DNA from: an uncultured Lachnospiraceae bacterium
GTDB taxonomy: Bacteria; Bacillota; Clostridia; Lachnospirales; Lachnospiraceae
Reading direction: 5' to 3'
Assembly (NCBI GenBank): GCA_910589195.1
Contig: CAJUTC010000049.1
Location: forward strand, 1 to 22,685
DNA: 22,685 nucleotides
Both the position numbers and the translations under genes were made by a program. Below, piece by piece: positions 7,402 to 16,297 of the stretch. The notes beneath the pieces were generated by a model. That model was not told the DNA's origin. It ran no database searches and worked only from the letters and a program-made list of their open reading frames with translations. Positions within the stretch are counted from its first letter, which is position 1; the number at the start of each line of letters is the position of its first letter.

Positions 7402-10400
7402 ATGGTTCAATCACGGCAAACAGGTTTAAACGAAAAACAGAAAAGGCAGACCATCACGTCTGCCATATGGGGCGGCATAGTGATTGCCCTGATTCTTTTA
7501 ATTACAACAATCTGGGTATCAAGCGGTGCGAAAATCGGAACAAGCCAGGCGGTTAACAGAGTCAGCGAATTTTATCTGGAAGAACTGGCAGGGCGTAGGG
7601 CACAGGTCGTTAGCGAAGATTTGAAAATTAATATTGACTATATGAAGAATGCGCTGGAGGTACTGGAGGATTCTGATTTGGAGTCCCAGGAAACCCTGCG
7701 CCGGTTTCTGGGAAAAGTGAAAAGGCTTTATGGGGTGGATAAGTTTGCTCTGGTAGATGAAAATGGAATTGTTTACACCGAACACAACACAGTATCAGGC
7801 CTTAGCCGGTATGGCTTTCTTTCTGAGGGACTTAGGGAGCCAGTTATCCACACATTAAACCTTTACGGGGCAAAGAAGCAAGTAATTCTTGCGATTCCTG
7901 TAGATGGTCTTGCCTTTCAGGGAGCACAGATAAAAGTATGCTTTATTCAGATCGATATTAATGAAATGTTAAGCTCCCTTACCATACAAGCCAGTGGCAG
8001 CGAAACGTATTGCAATCTCTATTACCGGAATGGTGAGAGCCTGACCAATGATGCCTTTGGCTATCTTAGCGCTGGAAAAAATGTCCTTTCCGCACTCTCT
8101 GAGGCCAAGCTGGATAAGGGCTACAGTGTTGAGCAGATGAAGGATGATTTTGCAAATGGCAAACAAGGGCAGGTATCGTTTAATTATCAGGGCTATCGGG
8201 AGGAGCTGTGCTATATTCCGGTAGAGGGCACAAACTGGATGCTGACGATCCTGGTTCGGGATAATGTAATCAGCCAGCAAATCAGTTCGGTTAGCTCACG
8301 TATGATGAACCGAAGCAGAATCCAAATCATTATTATGGTGTTTGTAATGTTTTTGGTATTTTTTGTACTGATTGATCAGTCCAAGAAGAATGCGAAATTT
8401 GTTCTGGAGCAGGAAATAGCAGATAGAGATCGGCTCCGAATTGCTTTTTCCCAGGTTGAGAGGGAGCAGACTGCCATGGAAAATATCCATGCGGCCATGG
8501 GATCTGGCCGCTGGAGCATGGAATTTAATGAGAATGGGGAAATGGTTTCTTGTAGCTGGTCCGAAGTTTTCCGGAAAATGTTAGGATATGAAGGGGAAGA
8601 GGACTTTCCAAATGTGCTGGAATCCTGGTCTAACCTGCTGCATGCGGAAGACAAGGAACGGGTTATGCAAGAATACTGGGATACGGTAAATGACTATACC
8701 GGCCAGAAGACCTATGATGTGGAGTATCATCTTCAAACTAAACATAAGGGGTGGAGATGGTTCCATGCGGCTGGAAGATTATCAAGGCGTCCAGACGGTT
8801 CGCCCATATTGTTTGTGGGACTTTTTGTTGACATTGATGACGAGAAAAAAATGGAGGAGCTTTTGGAGAAGCAGACGGTGGATCTTCAGGATGCCCTGGC
8901 TGCGGCGCAGCATGCCAATAAAGCGAAAACCACATTTCTTAACAATATGTCACATGATATCCGTACACCGATGAATGCGATCATTGGGTTTACATCTCTT
9001 GCGGCGGCTCATATTGACAATTCCGAACAGGTTCAGGATTACCTGGCAAAGATTACCACCTCCAGCAACCATTTGTTAAGCCTGATTAATGATGTGCTGG
9101 ATATGAGCCGTATTGAAAGCGGAAAAGTAAAAATAGAAGAAAAGGAAACGTCCCTTCCGGAAATCATGCATGATTTGAAAACAATTGTTCAGGCAGATAT
9201 TGCGTCAAAACAGTTGGATTTTTATATTGATACAGCCGATGTGGTAAATGAACATGTTTTTTGCGATAAGTTAAGGCTGAACCAGGTTTTGCTGAACCTT
9301 TTGAGCAATGCCATGAAGTTTACAAGCCCTGGAGGGATGGTGGGGGTTCGTGTGCTGCAAAAAGGAGCGGCACAGGAAGGCTATGCATCCTATGAATTCC
9401 AAGTAAAAGATACCGGAATCGGTATGAGTCAAGAATTTATCCAGCATGTTTTTGAACCATTTGAACGTGAGCAGACAAGTACCGTCAGCGGAATCCAGGG
9501 AACGGGTCTTGGAATGGCAATTACCAAGAATATTGTGGATATGATGGATGGTAAGATTACTGTTATCAGCCAGGAAGGAAAAGGAACTACCTTTACAGTA
9601 GAACTGCTGTTTCGGGTTTGCTTTGGCCCGGTAAGGCAGGAGGTGATTCCGGAGCTAAAAGGACTGAGGGCGCTGGTGGTTGATGATGACTTTAACACTT
9701 GTTCCAGCGTTACGAAAATGTTATCCATCATTGGGATGCGTCCGGACTGGACCACATCCGGGAAAGAAGCTGTGCTCCGCACGAAGCTTGCGGAAGAGCA
9801 AAATGATGAATATGCGGTATATATTATAGACTGGCTAATGCCAGATATGAATGGGATCGAGGTGGTAAGACGGATCCGGGGGATCATCGGAGAAGAAAAA
9901 ACGATTATTATCCTGACAGCATATGACTGGTCCGATATTGAAGAGGAGGCCAGAGATGCGGGAGTTACCGCCTTTTGCTCAAAGCCTATCTTCTTATCTG
10001 AGCTTAGGGAGATTTTGGAATCGCCGTTTATCATTCAAAATACGGAAGATGAGGGTGGAGAAGAAGAAACTTCCTTTACTGGCAAACGAATTTTTCTGGT
10101 GGAGGACAATGAACTGAACCAGGAAATTGCCGTAGAGATTTTGCAGGAAGCGGGATTTGTTATTGATGTGGCAGACGACGGCGCCATTGCGGTAGAGAAG
10201 ATGAAAATCACATCGCCCGGCCAGTATGATCTGATCCTGATGGATATTCAGATGCCGATTATGGATGGCTATGAAGCCACCAGGCAGATCCGAGCACTGA
10301 GCAAACCGGGGATTTCCGATATTCCGATTATCGCTATGACGGCCAATGCGTTTGATGAAGATGAAAAGGCAGCATTTAACGCAGGGATGAATGGTCATAT

Positions 10401-10458
10401 CGCAAAGCCAATTGATATTCCAAAGCTGCTGGCGCTTTTGAGGGAAGTGCTGAAGTAA
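7402..10458 (+). CDS. Hybrid sensor histidine kinase with PAS and two receiver domains
   Basis: A 1018-residue membrane kinase. Order: first membrane helix about residues 20-41, an extracytoplasmic sensor of about 260 residues (Cache-like, with FALVDENGIVYTEHN), second helix about 307-328, a PAS domain about 362-475 (GWRWFHAAGRL, LFVGLFVDID), then HisKA with NNMSHDIRTPMNAIIGF and the phospho-acceptor His518. Next come the ATPase domain (LLNLLSNAMKF, DTGIGM, GTGLGMAI), receiver 1 (IDWLMPDMNG, Asp810) and receiver 2 (MDIQMPIMDGYEATRQIR, Asp948). ATG 7402 has GAGGA five bases ahead; earlier ATGs at 7387 and 7390 do not. All kinase motifs are intact. There is no HPt domain and no DNA-binding output, so a separate phosphotransfer protein or response regulator must take the signal. 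Its partner is most likely the binding lipoprotein encoded just upstream. Confidence 0.95.
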   Translation: MVQSRQTGLNEKQKRQTITSAIWGGIVIALILLITTIWVSSGAKIGTSQAVNRVSEFYLEELAGRRAQVVSEDLKINIDYMKNALEVLEDSDLESQETLRRFLGKVKRLYGVDKFALVDENGIVYTEHNTVSGLSRYGFLSEGLREPVIHTLNLYGAKKQVILAIPVDGLAFQGAQIKVCFIQIDINEMLSSLTIQASGSETYCNLYYRNGESLTNDAFGYLSAGKNVLSALSEAKLDKGYSVEQMKDDFANGKQGQVSFNYQGYREELCYIPVEGTNWMLTILVRDNVISQQISSVSSRMMNRSRIQIIIMVFVMFLVFFVLIDQSKKNAKFVLEQEIADRDRLRIAFSQVEREQTAMENIHAAMGSGRWSMEFNENGEMVSCSWSEVFRKMLGYEGEEDFPNVLESWSNLLHAEDKERVMQEYWDTVNDYTGQKTYDVEYHLQTKHKGWRWFHAAGRLSRRPDGSPILFVGLFVDIDDEKKMEELLEKQTVDLQDALAAAQHANKAKTTFLNNMSHDIRTPMNAIIGFTSLAAAHIDNSEQVQDYLAKITTSSNHLLSLINDVLDMSRIESGKVKIEEKETSLPEIMHDLKTIVQADIASKQLDFYIDTADVVNEHVFCDKLRLNQVLLNLLSNAMKFTSPGGMVGVRVLQKGAAQEGYASYEFQVKDTGIGMSQEFIQHVFEPFEREQTSTVSGIQGTGLGMAITKNIVDMMDGKITVISQEGKGTTFTVELLFRVCFGPVRQEVIPELKGLRALVVDDDFNTCSSVTKMLSIIGMRPDWTTSGKEAVLRTKLAEEQNDEYAVYIIDWLMPDMNGIEVVRRIRGIIGEEKTIIILTAYDWSDIEEEARDAGVTAFCSKPIFLSELREILESPFIIQNTEDEGGEEETSFTGKRIFLVEDNELNQEIAVEILQEAGFVIDVADDGAIAVEKMKITSPGQYDLILMDIQMPIMDGYEATRQIRALSKPGISDIPIIAMTANAFDEDEKAAFNAGMNGHIAKPIDIPKLLALLREVLK

Positions 10459-10481
10459 AATAAACAAGTCAGGCCAGTTTG

Positions 10482-12068
10482 CTATAAATTAGAAAATATA
10501 TCCATTTGTTTCCGCAACTCACCTACAATTTCCTGATTGGTATCCATACGGGCAGTAATGCCTGACATGTCTTCTGCCAGAATATGTGTGCTGCTTGCGG
10601 TGCCGGTTACATCAGGCAACGCTCCGTCAATTGCTGCGGAAATGCTGGAGATGGCTCCGGCGATTTCATCCATAGCGGTTCGCAGCCGATCCGATCGGAT
10701 GTTAAAGGCTTCCATGGAATCTTCAATGTAGGCAGCATCTTTCCGGTATTGCTGTCCGGACTGGACAGACAGTTCAAATTGTGCCAGGATATTTGTTCCA
10801 AGATAATCCACCAGCTCTTGGGCGCTTTTGGAGAGATAATCAACCGCGCTTGTAACCACGGTGCTAACTTCTTGGATGTGTCCGGCAGTTTCCGCACAGG
10901 AGTCGGCCAAATGGCGGACTTCCTGTGCTACAACAGCAAATCCTTTCCCTGCTTCGCCGGCTCTGGCTGCCTCGATGGAGGCATTGATGGCAATCAGATC
11001 GGTGGAAGAAGAAATCGAAAGAATATCTTTTGTTAAGCTGTTAATCTGGTTGACGCTTTTGCTTTTCTCGATGGCTTCGTTTAGCACAGACATAATTTCT
11101 TCGGTCTTGGCATGGATAGCATCTTTGCTTTTCTGAGCGGAGTATTCCATATCCTGGGCCCGCTTGCGCATTTCTACAGAATACGCTGTGATTGTTTTGC
11201 ATTCCATAGCCATACAATTTGCGTCGTTTTGTGTGACAGAAGCATTGTCACGGATAGCAGAGGCATTGCTGGCAATCTCTTCAAAGGCGGCGGAAAGCTC
11301 ATCTGTCAGACCGGATAGTTTTCCTACGCTGTCATGGGAAGTGCGGGTTCTGCCGCGGACTTCGCTTACTACGCCACTTAAGCGTCCGGAACTGATCTGC
11401 AGCGTGCTCACAGCATTTCGGATAGGAGCAATCACATAGTTTTTGATCATACGGAAAGCGGCCATTACCAGAAAAATCCCGGCGGTTAAGGTGGCAGCGC
11501 TGGTAATCAGGGAAATTGCGTATACGACAAAAAGCCGGCTGCGGGCAGTTTCTGCCTGTGCGCTTACAGAAGCATAGAGGGAGTCAATATGGGCTTCCGC
11601 TTGTTCGCTGAAAGAAGCTACATCGCCATTTGCCATGGCATATGCCTGCTGGGTTTTGCTGTCTGCGCTGGCACAGACCAGAAAAACCAGGGAATGTTTG
11701 AATGAGTCGTATGCTTCCAGAAGTGACTGGTACGTTTCCATATCATGTTCCGTCACATAGTACTCATAATCGATTAGCTTTTCATCTAAACTCGCTTCTT
11801 CTGTTTTGATTTCCCCCACCAGTTGGATCATGGCAGCATGTTCCGCGGCTACAATATGGGATAATGCTAAGCGATGGATGTTCATCATCGAATGGCGGAT
11901 ATCCTCCAGAAGCGCTTCGCTGACCATGTAATTATCAACGATAATGCCTGCTTTGCGATTAACATTATTAATACTGAACACCGCCAGGATATTTGACAGC
12001 AGCGTAATCAATCCTAACAGGATAATTGGCAGAATCAAACGCTGCTGCAGTGTCAGCTTGCTTTTCAT
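10482..12068 (-). CDS. Methyl-accepting chemotaxis protein
   Basis: A 528-residue transmembrane chemoreceptor. The N-terminal helix (LILPIILLGLITLLSNILAVF) is followed by a helical extracytoplasmic domain of about 150 residues resembling the four-helix bundle ligand domain. A second membrane helix (FVVYAISLITSAATLTAGIFLV) and a long cytoplasmic coiled coil follow. The hairpin tip that contacts CheA/CheW is conserved: ILSISSSTDLIAINASIEAA then RAGEAGKGFAVVAQEVRHLA. The SSSTDLIAINAS variant departs from the usual QTNLLALNAA. The protein ends soon after the descending helix, without a CheR-docking pentapeptide. GGAGGAAATT precedes ATG 12068. It lies 51 bases downstream of the solute-binding lipoprotein gene on the same strand and probably reads out that protein. 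It converges tail to tail with the hybrid kinase, with only 23 bases between the stops. No cheA or cheW gene is in the window. Confidence 0.93.
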   Translation of the reverse strand: MKSKLTLQQRLILPIILLGLITLLSNILAVFSINNVNRKAGIIVDNYMVSEALLEDIRHSMMNIHRLALSHIVAAEHAAMIQLVGEIKTEEASLDEKLIDYEYYVTEHDMETYQSLLEAYDSFKHSLVFLVCASADSKTQQAYAMANGDVASFSEQAEAHIDSLYASVSAQAETARSRLFVVYAISLITSAATLTAGIFLVMAAFRMIKNYVIAPIRNAVSTLQISSGRLSGVVSEVRGRTRTSHDSVGKLSGLTDELSAAFEEIASNASAIRDNASVTQNDANCMAMECKTITAYSVEMRKRAQDMEYSAQKSKDAIHAKTEEIMSVLNEAIEKSKSVNQINSLTKDILSISSSTDLIAINASIEAARAGEAGKGFAVVAQEVRHLADSCAETAGHIQEVSTVVTSAVDYLSKSAQELVDYLGTNILAQFELSVQSGQQYRKDAAYIEDSMEAFNIRSDRLRTAMDEIAGAISSISAAIDGALPDVTGTASSTHILAEDMSGITARMDTNQEIVGELRKQMDIFSNL

Positions 12069-12119
12069 ATAATTTCCTCCTAAATTAGCAATTATAATTT
12101 CTAAGGCTGCCGGCCATTC

Positions 12120-13364
12120 CTACCTTGACGTAACATCTTCTACCAATTTGTCAAGTTGATTCTGCAAAGGCGTGCCGGAAGGATTTCCCTTAGCCATGCT
12201 TTCGGCAAAAGCAGCCACAGGATCCCAGAATTTTCCACTTACCCGCTGAAGCTGGGAGAATTCTGACTGGGCCAATAATGCCGCGATAGCAGGAGATTCC
12301 TGAACAGCAGGGGAATTTGCAGCATTAATATTTGAAGGCCCCTGTCCCCGCCGCTCAAAACGAAGCGTTTGGTTATCCTGGTTGCTGATCCACTCCGCAA
12401 GGCGTGCAGACCATTGGGGATACTGAGAATAGGCATTTACGCCAATCAGCTTGCAGCCGGAAAATGAAGCCATCTGAACCTGCTGGTTCTTGCAGGTATA
12501 GGAAGGAAGTTTGGACGCGCCTGTATGTTCACCCCAAGCTTCCTGGATCGCTACGTCGTTCCATACGCCGCTGACGCCGGCAATCACAGAGCCGTCCTGT
12601 ACTCCTTTGAGAAATTCGGTATCAGTACGGCTGGCAAAGCCTGGGCTGGCGGCAAGATCCATCATGGCCTGGGCAACATCTATGCCACGGATAGGGCCGT
12701 CTGAACGGTTCCAGGTACAATAGTTGGTTAGGCCGTCGTCGTTTACCCCTACCTCCAGACCAGTATTGCCGAAAAATGAGTAAACGTACCAGGCAGAAGA
12801 CCAGTCCATGGTTACAAGCCGTTCCTGCTCGGCTGCGATTTCCACCATCCGGTTTAGGCTCTTTATATCAGATTCTGAGAAGTATTCTTTATTATAATAG
12901 AGAAAATAGCCGTTATCTGCTGTCAGTGGATAGGCGTAAAGGGTATCTCCCACAGATGCCGCTAAAACAGAAGCAGGCAGATTTGCGGCACGGATGTTTT
13001 CTGCCTGTTCAAGGGGTTCTAAAGCTCCGGCTGCCGCCAGGGCAGCTACTTGATCGTCTGCAAAGGTAAAAACATCCGCGCCGCCTTCCAGATTCTCCAG
13101 CAAAGCGTCTTTACAGCTTGATTCACTTTGGGCCTGATATGTAATTTGAAAATTGGCTTGATCCCGATAGTGATCTTGAAACGTAGAAAAAATTTCTTTG
13201 AGCAATGCTTCGTCTTCTTCGCTGCCCCAAACAGTTAGCGCAATTGACGGAATGACAGTTTCTTCTTCTGGCATTTGCGTTTCCTGCTTTGCGCAGCCAT
13301 TTAGTAAAAAAAGCCCTCCTATAGCCAGAAAAAAAAGAGAACGGTATTTTTTTTTCATAACCAT
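12120..13364 (-). CDS. Extracellular solute-binding lipoprotein, family 1 type
   Basis: A 414-residue ABC-type binding protein of the maltose/oligosaccharide (family 1) class. A short basic N-terminus and hydrophobic helix run into the lipobox LLNGC with Cys24, followed by an acidic linker (KQETQMPEEE). The mature part has ALTVWGSEEDEALLKEIFST, DVFTFADDQVAALAAAGALE, LYAYPLTADNGYFLYYNKEY and GVSGVWNDVAIQEAW, all standard for the fold. ATG 13364 is chosen because AGGAA lies six bases ahead; a TTG at 13379 would place the ribosome binding site inside the gene. A good promoter (13482-13510) lies upstream. There are no transport genes, and the next gene is a chemoreceptor, so the protein probably presents its ligand to that receptor. 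A stand-alone binding protein sharing a distant permease is the alternative. Confidence 0.92.
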   Translation of the reverse strand: MVMKKKYRSLFFLAIGGLFLLNGCAKQETQMPEEETVIPSIALTVWGSEEDEALLKEIFSTFQDHYRDQANFQITYQAQSESSCKDALLENLEGGADVFTFADDQVAALAAAGALEPLEQAENIRAANLPASVLAASVGDTLYAYPLTADNGYFLYYNKEYFSESDIKSLNRMVEIAAEQERLVTMDWSSAWYVYSFFGNTGLEVGVNDDGLTNYCTWNRSDGPIRGIDVAQAMMDLAASPGFASRTDTEFLKGVQDGSVIAGVSGVWNDVAIQEAWGEHTGASKLPSYTCKNQQVQMASFSGCKLIGVNAYSQYPQWSARLAEWISNQDNQTLRFERRGQGPSNINAANSPAVQESPAIAALLAQSEFSQLQRVSGKFWDPVAAFAESMAKGNPSGTPLQNQLDKLVEDVTSR

Positions 13365-13481
13365 AAATTGTTCCTGCAAATTTCATACCATTTTGCTTGC
13401 TGCTTTACGTATTTTATGATTGGGATAACAGACGCAATCAGGTATAAAATTTAATATCCTTCCCTGTTTTGTTATGAAATT

Positions 13482-13510
13482 ATTATACTAAAGAAGCTAT
13501 GGTTTTTCAA
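13482..13510 (-). promoter_or_regulatory. Near-consensus promoter of the binding protein/chemoreceptor operon
   Basis: On the minus strand TTGAAA (13505-13510), a 17-base spacer and TATAAT (13482-13487) form a near-perfect sigma-A promoter. About 110 bases of leader follow before ATG 13364. The match suggests housekeeping rather than a flagellar/chemotaxis sigma factor. Confidence 0.75.
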
Positions 13511-13573
13511 GCAGGCTAACAGGATTCTTAATTGTGTTTTTTACAAGACAGGATTCCTTTTTTTCTGCATATT

Positions 13574-13582
13574 TGGTAAAAT
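13574..13582 (+). promoter_or_regulatory. Candidate extended -10 for the cyclase operon
   Basis: TGGTAAAAT is an extended -10 (TGnTAAAAT) about 65 bases before the cyclase start. No clear -35 is seen at the expected distance. It is divergent from, and within 100 bases of, the promoter for the opposite operon. Confidence 0.35.
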
Positions 13583-13647
13583 AGGTTAAGCGGGATTTTG
13601 GGTGGCATTAAGGAAGAACGCCAATAGCGGAGGGAGGACATTGACGT

Positions 13648-15435
13648 ATGAGAAAGGAGCATGCTTGGGCAGTGCTTTGCGCCCTTGTTTTGACAATCAT
13701 TCTGACGCTTTTGTCTGGGATACCAGTTGTAAAACAGGCGGATCTGGCAGTTTCCGACGCATTATACCAGCAGCCAGCGGCATCAGACGGGGAGATTATA
13801 ATCGTGGGCATTGACCAGAAGGCGTTAGAAGCATATGGACCCTATTCCCGGTGGGGAAGGGATAGGATGGCTCAGGTACTGGAAACGTTAAATCATTCGG
13901 AAAGCTGCCGTCCGGCTGTGATTGGAATCGATGTGCTGTACAGTGGGCAAACGGATTCGGAGGGAAGCCGGAAACTGGCAAAAGCAGCCGGGCGGTATGA
14001 TAATGTGGTGGCAGCCTGCGCGGCGGAAATAGGCACTTCACTTGTGGAATACAAAGGAGAGTATGCGCTCCATCCATTTATGGTGACTGCCTTTGATGAA
14101 CCGTATCAGGAATTAAAAGAACAGGTTAGCCTTGGGCACATTAATGCGATGCTGGACGCGGACGGTATTTTGCGCCATCATCTGCTGGCCATTAACCTTC
14201 CGGACAAAAGACAGGTGCCCTCCCTTGCCTTGGCGGTGGCAAGAGCTTACAAGGGGGAGGAAATAAGCTTACCGCCTGTTGACTCTCATGGATTTTGGTA
14301 CTTGCCTTTTTGCGGTACTCCTGGAGATTTTGCTGAAATTTCGGTGGCAGATGTGCTGACCGGGAAAAGTTCCCCCGATGATTTTGATGGAAAGGTTGTG
14401 CTAATTGGCCCTTATGCCGCAGGTCTTCAAGATGGCTATATGACAGCCGCTGACCACGCAAGCCCGATGTATGGGGTTGAATACCAGGCAAACGCAATAC
14501 AGGCGCTGCTTTGGGGAACGTATAAGCAGGAAGTACCAGCGCTGATTCAGAGCCTGATTCTGTTTCTCATTCTGCTGATAAGCCTTGTGATATTGAAGCA
14601 ATGCGGAGTGCGGACAGGTGTGTTGTTATGGGCAGCTTTTTGTGGAGGATGGCTGCTTCTGTGCGTGGGAGCATGCCAGGCCGGATGGCTGCTCCATGTG
14701 CTTTGGGTTCCGGTAGGGGTTACGGTTAGTTACTGTGGATGCCTGGCGGTAAATTATGTACAGGAGGCATTGGAGAGAAAGCAGATTACCAATACTTTTC
14801 GGCGCTACGTGGCGCCAGAGATTGTAGAAGCGCTTTTAAAAGATAAAAAGGCAGCGCTTGAACTGGGAGGAAAGCTGACAGAGATTGCCGTGCTTTTTGT
14901 GGATGTGCGTGGATTTACTTCTATGTCAGAGGGGTTAGGGGCGGAGCTGGTGGTAGAGATACTAAATCAATATCTAACGCTGGTTTCCGGCTGCATCCTG
15001 AAAAATGGCGGGACTCTGGATAAGTTTGTGGGTGACGCCGCTATGGCATTTTGGGGGGCGCCGCTGCCCCAGGAAGACTATGTGATGCTTGCGGTAAAGG
15101 CGGCCTGGGACATGAAGGAAGGCTCGAAAGCCTTGTCAGAAGCCTTGGAGAAGCAGTACCAAAAAAAGGTTTCCTTTGGCATCGGAATTCATATAGGAGA
15201 GGCTGTGGTAGGAAATATTGGCTCTCCCAGACGTATGGACTATACGGCCATAGGGGATACCGTAAACACAGCGTCCCGTCTGGAGTCCAATGCGCCTGGT
15301 GGTACAATTTTTATTTCCAGAGAAGTTGCGGACAAACTGGAAGGCCGTATACGGGCCACTTCTCTGGGAAGCTCTATTAAACTGAAAGGGAAAACAGAAG
15401 AGGTTGAAGTGCTGGTGCTGGATGGGATTTTATAG
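13648..15435 (+). CDS. CHASE2-domain class III adenylate cyclase
   Basis: A 595-residue membrane receptor cyclase predicted to convert ATP to cyclic AMP. One N-terminal membrane helix (about 7-27) is followed by an extracytoplasmic CHASE2 sensor (about 28-290, with IIIVGIDQKALEAYG, the WGRDRMAQVLE region and FDGKVVLIGPYA). Three membrane helices follow (about 292-370), then the cyclase domain (about 385-590). Catalytic residues are all visible: metal-binding Asp419 in FVDVRGFT and Asp463 in DKFVGDAAMAFWGAP, substrate Lys459, transition-state Asn540 and Arg544 in GDTVNTASRLES. The residue matching the adenine-selecting aspartate is Thr533 (YTAIGD), the Lys/Thr combination of class IIIb adenylate cyclases. 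ATG 13648 has AGGGAGGA nine bases ahead. It heads an operon with an MBL hydrolase and an HD-GYP protein. CHASE2 ligands are generally unknown. Confidence 0.95.
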   Translation: MRKEHAWAVLCALVLTIILTLLSGIPVVKQADLAVSDALYQQPAASDGEIIIVGIDQKALEAYGPYSRWGRDRMAQVLETLNHSESCRPAVIGIDVLYSGQTDSEGSRKLAKAAGRYDNVVAACAAEIGTSLVEYKGEYALHPFMVTAFDEPYQELKEQVSLGHINAMLDADGILRHHLLAINLPDKRQVPSLALAVARAYKGEEISLPPVDSHGFWYLPFCGTPGDFAEISVADVLTGKSSPDDFDGKVVLIGPYAAGLQDGYMTAADHASPMYGVEYQANAIQALLWGTYKQEVPALIQSLILFLILLISLVILKQCGVRTGVLLWAAFCGGWLLLCVGACQAGWLLHVLWVPVGVTVSYCGCLAVNYVQEALERKQITNTFRRYVAPEIVEALLKDKKAALELGGKLTEIAVLFVDVRGFTSMSEGLGAELVVEILNQYLTLVSGCILKNGGTLDKFVGDAAMAFWGAPLPQEDYVMLAVKAAWDMKEGSKALSEALEKQYQKKVSFGIGIHIGEAVVGNIGSPRRMDYTAIGDTVNTASRLESNAPGGTIFISREVADKLEGRIRATSLGSSIKLKGKTEEVEVLVLDGIL

Positions 15436-15496
15436 AACAGTACATAGGGGTTCTAAATGTCGCGGCAGGAAAATTGGGAGAAAAGAGGGAAAACAA

Positions 15497-16297
15497 ATGG
15501 GACAGGACTGGCGGGTGAGGGTTTGGGGGGTTCGCGGTTCGGCGCCCAGGCCAGAAGCGGATTATATGAAATTTGGCGGAAATACAGTATGCACATCACT
15601 AGAGTATCAGGAGGAGTTGATCGTGCTGGATGCGGGCAGTGGCCTGCATGCTTTGGGAAATAGGGTAACAGCAGATAGGTTTAAGCGACTGCACATCCTT
15701 CTTGGGCATCTTCATGTGGATCACATCATGGGTCTATTTTCTTTTTGGCCTTTTTATAATCCAAAAGCGGAGATCCACCTATATGGCAGGGCCGGATTCC
15801 AAAAGGAGTTAGGGCTGCTTATGGGGCCGCCTTTCTGGCCCCAGGGATTTGGTGATTTTTCCGCTAAACTGTATTTTCATGAACTGTACCCAAAAGAGGT
15901 ATTTGGGGTAGGCGGTCTGAAGGGGGATACCATGGAGGGAAACCATCCTGGCGGAAGCCTTCTTTATCGTTTAGAAGCCTCCGGGAAGCGGCTGACCTAT
16001 GCGCTGGATTGTGAAATAAGCCCAGATAACGCTTATGAATTGGAGGACTTTTCTTGCAAAAGCAGCCTGCTAATATGGGATGCCACGTTTGCGCCTGAGG
16101 ATATGCGTTTTGGATGGGGGCACTCCACCTGGAAACAAGGAATTGCGTTAGGAAGAAAAGCCCAGGCAGAAAGGGTTCTGATGACGCACTATAGCCAAGA
16201 GTATACTGATGTATTTTTAAGCCGACAGGAACATCTTGCTATGGAAACGGATTCGATTAGCAGTTTTGCGAGGGAAGGAATGGTGATTCAATTATGA
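15497..16297 (+). CDS. Metallo-beta-lactamase-fold hydrolase, possible cyclic nucleotide phosphodiesterase
   Basis: A 266-residue cytoplasmic hydrolase of the MBL fold. It begins with WGVRGSAPRPEADYMKFGGN, typical of a widespread group related to PhnP and class II cyclic nucleotide phosphodiesterases. The two-metal site is complete: HLHVDH at residues 71-76, His150 in EGNHPGGS, Asp171 in YALDCE and His231 in MTHYSQ. ATG 15497 follows AGAGGG and agrees with the family N-terminus; the frame is open further upstream to 15404 but reads into the end of the cyclase gene without a ribosome binding site. The gene lies 61 bases after the adenylate cyclase and overlaps the next gene by four bases. Its position makes hydrolysis of a cyclic nucleotide an attractive guess, but MBL substrates vary widely and this is inference only. 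Confidence 0.9.
   Translation: MGQDWRVRVWGVRGSAPRPEADYMKFGGNTVCTSLEYQEELIVLDAGSGLHALGNRVTADRFKRLHILLGHLHVDHIMGLFSFWPFYNPKAEIHLYGRAGFQKELGLLMGPPFWPQGFGDFSAKLYFHELYPKEVFGVGGLKGDTMEGNHPGGSLLYRLEASGKRLTYALDCEISPDNAYELEDFSCKSSLLIWDATFAPEDMRFGWGHSTWKQGIALGRKAQAERVLMTHYSQEYTDVFLSRQEHLAMETDSISSFAREGMVIQL

Noticed and set aside
12120..13364. Treating this gene as part of a sugar ABC importer.
   Set aside because: No permease or ATPase gene is adjacent; its downstream partner is a chemoreceptor.
13365..13379. Upstream TTG start for the solute-binding lipoprotein.
   Set aside because: It would put the AGGAA ribosome binding site inside the coding region and add residues before a normal signal peptide.
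15457..15663. Plus-strand frame overlapping the start of the MBL gene.
   Set aside because: It lies in another frame of a clearly coding region, and the MBL frame has family motifs from its first residues.
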